Positions 1 to 6,093 of a stretch of DNA of 11,770 nt are shown one piece after another; positions within the stretch are counted from its first letter, which is position 1, and each line of letters begins with the position of its first letter. Origin of the DNA: Baffinella frigidus (Eukaryota; Cryptophyceae; Cryptomonadales; Baffinellaceae); NCBI GenBank assembly GCA_026770585.1, contig MU646328.1:541342-553111 (forward strand), written 5' to 3'. The position numbers and the translations under genes are program-made. The notes under the pieces are model-generated. The model ran no database searches. It was not told the DNA's origin and saw only the letters and a program-made list of their open reading frames with translations.

Positions 1-37
<37 letters not shown>

Positions 38-46
38 CTCTCTCTC
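1..46. repeat. (CT)n microsatellite
   Basis: The sequence is an almost uninterrupted CT dinucleotide tract with one G interruption near position 35. A shorter CT tract follows at about 63-74. The tract is cut by the window edge, so its true length is unknown. Confidence 0.97.
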
Positions 47-110
47 GTCACAGTAATGCCCTATCTCTCTCTCTGATTCTTGTTGGGCGGAGGACCTGCA
101 TGAGGTACAC

Positions 111-390
111 GGTGCCGTCCTTGACGCACCCGCTGAGCAGCGCGATCTGCCACCATCAACATGGTCAGGTTGCGAGCCCGATGCCCAACCGCAGCGACCA
201 GCCGTGTCTTCGGGTTTCGGGGAACCCTAAACGAGACCCGCAAGGCAGTCACGACCGACCGTCTGGCTTCGGCGTCCGCGTGACCGGTCACGCGGGCGTT
301 CACGAGCCTGCCGGCGGGGCCGTCCTTGACGCACCCGCTCAGCAGCGCAATCTGCCACCATCAACATGGTCAGGTTGCGAGCCCCCCCCC
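111..390 (-). repeat. Two direct copies of a ~70-bp repeat ending in CAGGTTGCGAGCCC
   Basis: Positions 111-180 and 317-386 are near-identical over about 70 bp: a CCGTCCTTGACGCACCCGCT core, then CAGCGC, CCACCATCAAC and CAGGTTGCGAGCCC. Read on the minus strand, the end of the repeat is GGGCTCGCAACCTGAC. That is the same motif found after the (TATATG)n arrays at 2556, 2866, 3438 and 3788. The second copy is followed by a C-run and AT-rich DNA (391-430), the minus-strand equivalent of the A/T-rich plus G-run junction seen in those later units. I infer one dispersed repeat family in both orientations. No coding content is recognised. Confidence 0.85.
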
Positions 391-499
391 ACTATACACA
401 ATACTTGTACATATTCATATGAATATCATCCGCAATCTGCCACCATCACGGGATGCGTCACTTTCAGAAGTCGCGTCCCGAAAGCACACCTGAACGCAC

Positions 500-1178
500 A
501 CACACGCGTCCAGAAAATACACCTTATGGTACACGCATATCCAGGAAACACAACGGATGGTACAAGGTGCCGTCCTTGACGCACCCGCTGAGCAGCGCAA
601 TCTGATGCGTCACTTTCAAAACGACACATGCACATTTCGAAAGTCACTTTCGCCAGATGGAAAGTCAACTTCGCACTTCGAAAGTCAACCGGCCTTGAAG
701 TGCAGACGTCGACACGAAACCACCACGAACAGCACCCGGACAGGGCGCCTCATGGAAAACTGAACGTTCATATACATGTCCCGAAAGCACACCGGTTGGT
801 GCAGACACGTCCGGAAAACGCACCTGATCGTAGCTTCACGCCCCGAAAACGCACCGGGTCGTAACTACATGTCCTTAACGCACACAATCACGTCCTGAAA
901 ACGTACCTGGTCGTACACGCACGAGCCCGTGACCATTTCCTTCTCGCGCGAGCACTCCTTCGGCGCCGTCGCTAGCACGAAGAACGCACCGGTTGGTGCA
1001 TGCACGTCCATGAAACACACCGATTGGTACACGCACGTCCTGAAAATACACCTCACCGAACACACGCACACCCAGAAAACACACCTTATCGTAACTACAC
1101 GTCCAGAAAACGCACCTGATCATAACTGCACGTCCTAAAAATACACACGCACGTCCTAAACACGCACCTTATCGTACA
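500..1178 (+). repeat. Degenerate ~31-bp minisatellite (CGTCCNGAAAACGCACC type)
   Basis: Units of the form CGTCC-N-GAAAACGCACC-TGATCGTA recur at about 507, 808, 837, 889, 1037, 1069, 1100, 1131 and 1151, with spacing near 31 bp where the array is intact (1037-1151). A lone unit appears near 1695-1725. Copies differ at several positions, so the array is old or evolving under conversion. Single units contain no splice motif or long open frame. The array is interrupted at 922-984 by a cassette that belongs to the minus-strand exon-like family. Confidence 0.85.
566..618 (-). repeat. Third, truncated copy of the 111-180 repeat joined to a second repeat piece
   Basis: Positions 566-604 match the first ~38 bp of the 111-180 repeat. 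At TCTG the match stops and the sequence switches to ATGCGTCACTTTCA, which also occurs at 452-465. The junction therefore joins two repeat fragments, showing rearrangement between repeat families. Confidence 0.75.
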
Positions 1179-1623
1179 TGCACGAGCCCGGGACCATCTC
1201 CTTCTCGCGCGAGCACTCCTTCGGCGCCAATGCCAGCACGAACTTGTAATAGACGGTTCCAGAACCTGCACAGGAAACACATACATCAATACCAAGACTC
1301 AGCGTACGCACAGAGGCCACCGTCGCCAACACAAACTTGTAGCACACCGTCCAGACGCTGCGGGGGAGAGCGACGTGTATTAATCAACGTTGCTAGAAAG
1401 CGAGATTGCTGTGAGGCCTGCGAGAGTGACCATTTCCTTTTCGCGCGAGCACTCCTTGGGCGCCGTTGCGAGAACAAACTTGAAGTACACCGTGCTTGAC
1501 GCTGCACAGGAAACAGATACATTAACACCAAGACTCAATGTATGCACATAGGTCACCATCTCCAGCACGAACTTGTAATAGACGGTTCCAGAACCTGCGG
1601 GGGAGAGAGACGTGCATAAACAC

Positions 1624-1892
1624 ATTTTGATAGAGAGCGAGATTGCTGTAAGGCCGAGAGACCTATATTAATACCAAGCAAAGAGAGACCTATACCAATA
1701 CCAAGAAAAATGAACGCACCTGGTCGTACACGCACGTTATTAATACCAAGACGCTGGGGCGACGTCGCTAGCAAGAACTTGTAGAACACAGTGTAAGGAA
1801 TACATTTTGATATGGAGAGAGATTGCTGCCAGGCCGAGAGACCTATATTAATACCAAGCAAAGAGAGACCTACATCAATACCAAGAAAAATG
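1624..1892. repeat. 180-bp period direct duplication
   Basis: Positions 1624-1712 and 1804-1892 are about 90% identical over 89 bp and are exactly 180 bp apart. Both contain GAGATTGCTG, GGCCGAGAGACCTATATTAA and ATACCAAG motifs. The unit carries one cassette copy (1749-1797) and is followed by the next (1908-1958), showing how the cassette array grows by segmental tandem duplication. Confidence 0.85.
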
Positions 1893-2018
1893 TGTTATTA
1901 ATACCAAGACGCTTGGGCGACGTCACTAGCAAGAACTTGAAGTGCACAATGTACTGCAGGGACCCCCGCATCCTCAGGCCTGATGCTGCGGGGGAGAGAG
2001 CAGCGCATTTTCATAGGC

Positions 2019-2181
2019 TCGCAACCTATAACTAGTGTTGTAAAGTAACTCGTTCCTGGTACAAATTATAAAACAAGACCTCGTTTAAAAAGGAATTGGA
2101 GCCCTTTTTAGTTTTGAATGAACCTTGTTTTATAATTTGTACCAGAACGAGTTGCTTTACCAAACTAATTATAGGTTGCGC
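2019..2181. mobile_element. Foldback MITE-like element, ~58-bp terminal inverted repeats
   Basis: The left arm 2020-2077 and right arm 2124-2180 are inverted repeats with few mismatches, both starting CGCAACCTATAA at the outer edge and ending with ACAAATTATAAAACAAG. The ~46-bp centre holds a smaller inverted repeat (TAAAAAGG at 2086 against its complement at 2103). There is no coding capacity. The outer end CTCGCAACCT is shared with the dispersed GGGCTCGCAACCTGAC repeat. No convincing target-site duplication is visible, so the exact ends are uncertain. Confidence 0.8.
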
Positions 2182-2330
2182 CGCTATTAATTTTCAATAC
2201 ACCGCACGACCGTATTTCCGCGAAAACCTCAGGCTCAGTGCAGGGAGCGGCTTGGCGTGTAGTAGACCGTCCCTGAGGCTGCGCACACGAGAGAGACACG
2301 TAGTAGTACCAAAATGGCCGCCATGTATGT

Positions 2331-2485
2331 ACCCCCACCCACTTAGCAGCGGCCGAGTTCCTTTTCGCCTTGAATTCACGACGAAATTCCGGTTAGGTTC
2401 CAGGGCAATGGATAAGATTCTGGTACAAATCGTTGAGATGGACTGTATCCGTGAAGCCCCCGTTGGCTGCTAAGTGGGAGGGGGT
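2331..2485. repeat. Inverted repeat (CCCACTTAGCAGC) with ~115-bp spacer
   Basis: CCCACCCACTTAGCAGC ending at 2350 pairs with GCTGCTAAGTGGGAGGGGG at about 2466-2484. The spacer contains TGGTACAAAT (2421-2430), a 10-mer also present in the foldback elements at 2019-2181 and 8509-8661. It may be another short foldback element, but its arms are only ~20 bp and I see no target-site duplication. The flanking stretch 2182-2330 shows only the last cassette copy. Confidence 0.5.
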
Positions 2486-2552
2486 CAGCAGCCGCGGAAC
2501 CGAGCAATTCTTGATGCGTACCACAATAAAAAACAGGTTCCAAGAACATGCA

Positions 2553-2739
2553 GGGGGCTCGCAACCTGACTAGCAAACTTCAGCCGGCTGCTGACCAAAA
2601 CACGGCCACATGCTGCCCATCGCACACTCGCAAACCGACTCGCATGATGACCAAAATCCGGCCGCGAGAAAGGCTCCAAGAACAGCGCGTGTGTTTATGC
2701 ATAGGTATTTGTATCTATATCTGTATCTGTATCTGTATC

Positions 2740-2776
<37 letters not shown>

Positions 2777-2785
2777 TTATGTGTT

Positions 2786-2828
<43 letters not shown>

Positions 2829-2930
2829 GTGTATATGTGCATGTGTATGTATAGCGGGGGGGGGGCTCGCAACCTGACTTGCAGACCTCGACCGGCGGCG
2901 AGAAAGGCTCCAAGAACAGCCCGTGTGCAA
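2553..2930. repeat. Compound repeat units: CTCGCAACCTGAC + GGCTCCAAGAACAGC + (TATATG)n
   Basis: Two units are seen. The first begins GGGGGCTCGCAACCTGAC at 2553 and has GAGAAAGGCTCCAAGAACAG near 2667, followed by the TATATG array. The second begins with a G-run and CTCGCAACCTGACTTGCAGACC near 2858, repeats GAGAAAGGCTCCAAGAACAG near 2900, and continues into a second A/T-rich stretch (2929-2996). The order G-run, CTCGCAACC, GC-rich core, AT hexamers is kept, so this is a higher-order repeat and not a gene. Confidence 0.85.
2704..2853. repeat. (TATATG/TATCTG)n hexanucleotide satellite
   Basis: About 24 imperfect copies of a hexamer, first TATCTG and then TATATG. All six frames stay open and give two-residue repeats (Met-Tyr, Ile-Cys, Ile-His, Thr-Tyr). 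These apparent proteins are a property of the repeat and should not be annotated as genes. Confidence 0.97.
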
Positions 2931-2997
2931 ATGTATATTTATAAGTATACGTACAAGTATAAGTATAGGATGATATGCATATGTCCATGTATAGGTA

Positions 2998-3417
2998 CCA
3001 CGCGACGCCCCGGGTGGACCCAAACGTTGCGTCCAACAAGTCGAATCCTGGTACAACGGTTCGTTTTTCGAACCGCCGCATAAAAGTAGAATGGGAAGGA
3101 AAAAAAGAAGTTTTAAACTCACTACGTACCGTAAATGGATATATTCTTCATCACGACCCCTGCATGATTTTGTTGCAAACATGTTTTTTATCACGTCCAT
3201 TAAAATGAACCTTTCGTCAGGTGCTGACATTTTAAAATATTTTTATCTTGTTTTCGAAGTTCACGGATCGACTTGTGACCGGGTCACAGATCTGTGACCC
3301 CTCTCGAAAGTTGCACGAACCTCATCCATGACCCTCTTAAGTTTCGGGTACGTGACCATGTATAATACTTGTAAATTGTTTTTACAGGTGTTTGGGTCAC
3401 AGGTGGGCGTCGCGTGG
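2998..3417. mobile_element. Non-autonomous TIR transposon, TA target duplication
   Basis: The termini are inverted: CCACGCGACGCCC reads in from 2998 and its complement ends at 3417; a further matching block GACCCAAAC lies inside each end, so 22 of 28 terminal positions agree. TA sits directly outside both ends (2996-2997 and 3418-3419), as in Tc1/mariner-type insertions. The element splits a compound repeat unit between its AT tract and its GGGGTGGGGCTCGCAACC block, so it is younger than that repeat. It is AT-rich inside and encodes no transposase. GGGTCAC or GTGACC motifs recur sub-terminally, including a 20-nt perfect palindrome at 3281-3300. Confidence 0.75.
3281..3300. repeat. Perfect 20-nt palindrome GGGTCACAGATCTGTGACCC
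   Basis: The sequence equals its own reverse complement over all 20 bases. It lies inside the 2998-3417 element, and its half-site GGGTCACAG occurs again at 3394-3402, next to the right terminal repeat. A dyad protein-binding site is plausible but not demonstrated. Confidence 0.9.
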
Positions 3418-3431
3418 TATTACGTAGAGGG

Positions 3432-3504
3432 GTGGGGCTCGCAACCTGACTTGCGGACCTCAGCCGCGACCATGTCCGCGTGTGTATGTATGTATATGTA
3501 TATT

Positions 3505-3535
<31 letters not shown>

Positions 3536-3536
3536 G

Positions 3537-3597
<61 letters not shown>

Positions 3598-3602
3598 GTG
3601 TT

Positions 3603-3633
<31 letters not shown>

Positions 3634-3833
3634 TTGTATATGTATATGTATAAGTAAAAGCTTACGTATATGTATATGTATATGTATAAGTATAAGTACA
3701 CGTATATGTATCGTATATGTATATGTATATGTATAAGTATAAGTACAAGTATATGTATATGTATATGTATATGTATAGGGGGGTGGGGGCTCGCGACCTG
3801 ACTTGCGGACCTCGGCCGCGACCATGTCCGCGT
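3432..3833. repeat. Two 52-bp direct repeats flanking a (TATATG)n array
   Basis: A block starting GGTGGGGGCTCGCRACCTGA and continuing to GCGACCATGTCCGCG occurs at 3432-3483 and again at about 3782-3832 with only a few differences. Between them lies ~295 bp of TATATG hexamers (3484-3778) with TATAAG and TACACG variants. The hexamers keep several frames open as Met-Tyr or Ile-His repeats, which is not evidence of coding. A unit of about 350 bp appears to be tandemly duplicated. Confidence 0.9.
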
Positions 3834-3861
3834 TTTTCAAGGAGACATCCGCCCTGGTTGA

Positions 3862-4034
3862 GGTTTTATGGTTTTATGGTTTATGGTTTAGGGTTTAGGG
3901 TTTAGGGTTTGGGGTTTGGGGTTTGGGGTTCAGGGTTAGTGTTTGGGGTTTGGTGTTTGGTGTCTGGTGTTTGGTGTTTAGTATTTGATGTTTGGTGTTT
4001 GGTGTTTCAGGTTGAGGGGTTCAGGGTTGAGGGA
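3862..4034 (+). repeat. Degenerate TTTAGGG interstitial telomere-like array, G-rich on plus strand
   Basis: Three perfect TTTAGGG heptamers near 3886-3907 grade into GGGGTTT, GGTGTTT and GGGTTGA variants. Positions 3905-3928 contain four G-runs of three or four separated by TTT, a strong G-quadruplex pattern. It is internal and strongly diverged, so it is not a functional chromosome end as seen here. It begins where the PsbP-like gene would need its remaining exons. Confidence 0.9.
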
Positions 4035-4170
4035 TGAGGGCCCTGTGAGAGCCAAGGAGTTTGAAGAAGGATCATTCGTGGGGAAGAGGATAAGGGAGGG
4101 GGAAGAGGGACATGGCCACCACTCGGCATAGGCAAACAAATAAAGTTTGTCTCAGGACGGGGAAATACCC

Positions 4171-5496
4171 CAGAGCCTTGACAAAGTTGATCCTTTCGAT
4201 TTTCCCCAGGTCCTGTCAAAGCCGTCGTTAAGATTCGTGTCAAGTCGCTTTACTTTGTAAAGTCGCTGTACAGCGAGTGGTGTTCCTGCTGTTGCTTTGC
4301 AGTAATGTTTGCAGTAATGCTGTTGTTGCTCGAGAAAGTTGATCCTTTCGTCTTCCCCAGCTCCTGCCAAAACCGCATTCCGCCGCCCGACAGACCACTC
4401 CAATCACCCAGACCCTAAACCCTAAACCCTCAACTCGACCAGGCCCACAGGCATCCAAACTCGATAGTCAACGTTAGATACAATAATTCTAGACAGTTTT
4501 CCCGCGGGTCCGAGATTCAGCCTGAGTCGCGGAAACAAGTCGACCTTCCGGGAGCCAGTTTTTCGGGCCATTCTCAGCTGGGATTCGCCTTGGTAGAAAA
4601 GCCTTGCCTTCAGCAGAAGCCCTGAAGACCGAGAAATATCCCATCGGCCCGCCTACAGGATTCGGTCAGGACATTCGTCTGAATATCCCGACGTCCCTAC
4701 ATATTTCCTACTTATTTGTTCATCCACGTATGGGTTATTTACGAAATGCGGTTGTAGGCCGCTGTGTGCACCTTGATAGACGCCTTGCCCGCCGCAGGCG
4801 TGACAACGACGGAGACAGCTCCAACCGGCCCGCTTACCGGATCCGCGAACGAGAGCCCCCCGTCCACAACCGTCCCCTTCCACCCCGACGGAACCTGTGG
4901 CGCCGCAACCTCCATATTAGAACATGCCAGGCTTCATACGCCACGCGTCTGGCAAGATCGTCCAGGGCGTGAGGGGGCAGGGGCGGTACAGCGAACTTGA
5001 CGCCGTCGAGGGTCGCCCCCTTGGTGATGAACGCCTGTGCTGCCTGCGGCCCTCCTCCTGCTGCGAACAAGAGCCCTGCTGAGAGACAGGAGGTTAGCAG
5101 TGCTGGTGCGGGACTCTTGAGAGGTCGGCATGCACGTGTACATGTTGGTGTGCTACCTTTGAGGCCAGCCCCGGCCAAATCAGGCAGATTCGTACACAGG
5201 ATCCCGATCCCCGGGCAAGGCCACACGGGGCAAACGTGTGTGCCGAGACCCGCCCACATCTACTTCACCGGCAGGGACTCGCCTGCGGCTATCGTCCCGA
5301 CAGACCGCCTCGAAAGCATGGCCGCTCCCTCCTCCCCGCCCTGTGCCGCCATCGCCAAGCGAGGAACGCCCGGCACAACGCGACAGTGCGCGCTTCTCAA
5401 AGGCAGGCCGGTAGCTGAGAGCAGCTGAGGCTGCATGAACGCGGCGGCGCATTGCGCGGAGACCGCCAGGCATGCGAGCGTGAGGGAACGCGTCAT
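4171..5496 (-). CDS. PsbP-domain thylakoid-lumen protein, 5' half in four exons; 3' half missing
   Basis: Exons read 5496-5283, 5075-4990 (or from 5078), 4894-4772 and 4212 to about 4171. Exon 1 starts at the ATG of MTRSLTLACLAVSAQCAAAF: a signal peptide cut before Phe20, the mark of import into red-lineage secondary plastids. A transit-like Arg/Ser/Pro region follows, then a twin-arginine signal SRRSVGTIAAGLLFAAGG (residues 62-79) ending AQA before Phe87. The mature part has FAVPSGWKGT (99-108), FADPVSGPVGAVSVVVTP (116-133) and SIKDLGKIERINF (139-151), matching the first half of PsbP. This family works at the lumenal face of photosystem II or in related assembly roles; which paralogue this is cannot be told. 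Intron 1 has a GC donor and tandem CAGCAG acceptor. The usual C-terminal ~90 residues are absent, and exon 4's end is uncertain. It is a broken gene or one whose last exons lie outside the window. Confidence 0.75.
4331..4363 (-). pseudogene. Decayed duplicate of PsbP-like exon 4
   Basis: The minus-strand sequence after TTTTGGCAG at 4364 is GAGCTGGGGAAGACGAAAGG, then ATCAACTTTCTCGAG. It matches exon 4, which begins GACCTGGGGAAAATCGAAAG after TTTGACAG, with one base fewer, so the two cannot be read in the same phase. It lies 151 bp upstream of exon 4 in transcript order, inside intron 3. It looks like a tandem exon duplicate that lost function, although mutually exclusive use in another phase (reading GEDERINFLEQQQ) cannot be excluded. 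Confidence 0.65.
4412..4434 (-). repeat. Short CCCTAAA telomere-like tract inside PsbP-like intron 3
   Basis: Three heptamers of CCCTAAA type on the plus strand, opposite in orientation to the 3862-4034 array, so the G-strands of the two arrays point toward each other. The rest of the putative intron (4435-4771) holds no recognisable gene or repeat. Confidence 0.85.
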
Positions 5497-5542
5497 CTCC
5501 GGCGTAGTTCCTGGTCAGAGATCTTCCTGCCTTGGATGAGGG

Positions 5543-5581
5543 ATTTTCAGATTTTTGACCACTGGTCAAAAATCTGAAAAT
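5543..5581. promoter_or_regulatory. 39-nt near-perfect palindrome between divergent genes
   Basis: The arm TTTTCAGATTTTTGACCA (5544-5561) is followed by a single C and then its exact reverse complement (5563-5580), with one more pairing base outside each end. It sits 47 bp upstream of the PsbP-like ATG and about 100 bp upstream of the likely start of the plus-strand gene at 5683. It is more AT-rich than the coding DNA around it. A shared dyad regulatory site for a bidirectional promoter is an inference; a very small foldback element is the alternative. Confidence 0.6.
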
Positions 5582-5682
5582 TCAAAAATCACAAGGACAG
5601 GGTTCTCCCTTGTCTCTTGGACACAGCACCAGAGAGAGCCCACATCCTACCGCATCTGGACGGCGAAATCCCCGCAAACATC

Positions 5683-5934
5683 ATGCCGCTGGCCTCGAAT
5701 GCCCGACGGCGCCCAGCCCCCGACAAGCAGCGAGATTCTTCAGACGAAGCCGCGGGATTCGGGGGCCCGGGCCGCCCGGTGAGCGTGGAGCGGAGGAACT
5801 CGCTACGGAGGCAGTTCCAGGTGGCAGACTTCCACCTCGAGCGAGGCGCTCAGGCGTGGGCTCGGCAGTTCCGGCGGTTTGTTCCCAGGACCCTCGCCCC
5901 TGGACCCTTCAGACCCTTGCTTTCCACCTGGTGA
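5683..5934 (+). CDS. Candidate first exon of the EF-hand/SR gene
   Basis: The frame from the ATG at 5683 reads MPLASNARRRPAPDKQRD and then an acidic/Gly-Pro stretch. At 5779 there is a strong donor, CCG|GTGAGC, after exactly 32 codons, phase 0 like the downstream exons. The frame also stays open to 5934 (VSVERRNSLRRQFQVADF onward), and CAG|GTGGCA near 5820 is another possible donor. I therefore cannot fix the exon end. No domain is recognised; charge and composition are low-complexity. The only link to the downstream EF-hand exons is strand, spacing and intron phase. Confidence 0.35.
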   Translation: MPLASNARRRPAPDKQRDSSDEAAGFGGPGRPVSVERRNSLRRQFQVADFHLERGAQAWARQFRRFVPRTLAPGPFRPLLSTW

Positions 5935-5952
5935 TTCCTCACGCCACGGCGT

Positions 5953-5983
5953 TGAGTGCCTCCAGGAATCCTGGAGGCACTCA
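5953..5983. repeat. 31-nt palindrome, 15-bp arms with 1-nt spacer
   Basis: TGAGTGCCTCCAGGA is followed by one A and its exact reverse complement. It has the same design (long perfect arms, single-base centre) as the palindrome at 5543-5581. It falls in the presumed first intron or untranslated stretch of the plus-strand gene. No run of T follows, so it does not look like a terminator. Confidence 0.85.
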
Positions 5984-6093
5984 CCTTCCTTTCGCGCAGC
6001 GTGATGCATGCCTACCACCTTCCACATGAAAAACGGGACCCCCCATGCCTCGAATGGCACTGAGCCCCGATATCGTCTGCCGGGAAAAGATGG

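Larger units (their letters stand above)
922..2300 (-). pseudogene. Tandem array of decayed exon-like cassettes, core TVYYKFVLATAPKEC
   Basis: At least eight copies lie on the minus strand: 984-922, 1265-1180, 1357-1321, 1501-1431, 1594-1557, 1797-1749, 1958-1908 and 2278-2240. Translations share a core: GTVYYKFVLALAPKECSREK (1265 copy), STVYFKFVLATAPKECSREK (1501 copy), TVFYKFLLATSPQRL (1797 copy), SGTVYYTPSRSL (2278 copy). Several are preceded by a pyrimidine tract plus CAG (CTCTCTCCCCCGCAG or TTTCCTGTGCAG), like 3' splice sites. Changes between copies are mostly conservative, which suggests selection before decay. No start codon or continuous spliced frame is found, and the 1357 copy is one base out of frame. 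The SGTVYY plus downstream CS[RK]E spacing resembles the central strand of cystatins, but that is speculative. It may instead be simple expansion of one exon-bearing minisatellite. Confidence 0.55.

Noticed and set aside
808-1178. Regularly spaced repeats considered as a CRISPR array
   Set aside because: Units are ~31 bp and directly adjacent with no unique spacers, copies are degenerate, and the setting is eukaryotic.
2704-3905. Long open frames of Met-Tyr, Ile-His, Ile-Cys and Thr-Tyr repeats on both strands
   Set aside because: They are translations of the TATATG hexamer array in every frame; no start context, splice signal or non-repeat domain supports a gene.
3862-4034. True chromosome end (functional telomere)
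   Set aside because: The array is internal, strongly degenerate and flanked by gene sequence, and similar tracts occur in both orientations throughout the window.
4604-5000. Plus-strand frames across the PsbP-like exons
   Set aside because: The minus strand carries a recognisable protein family with splice sites in the same place; the plus frames are its shadow.
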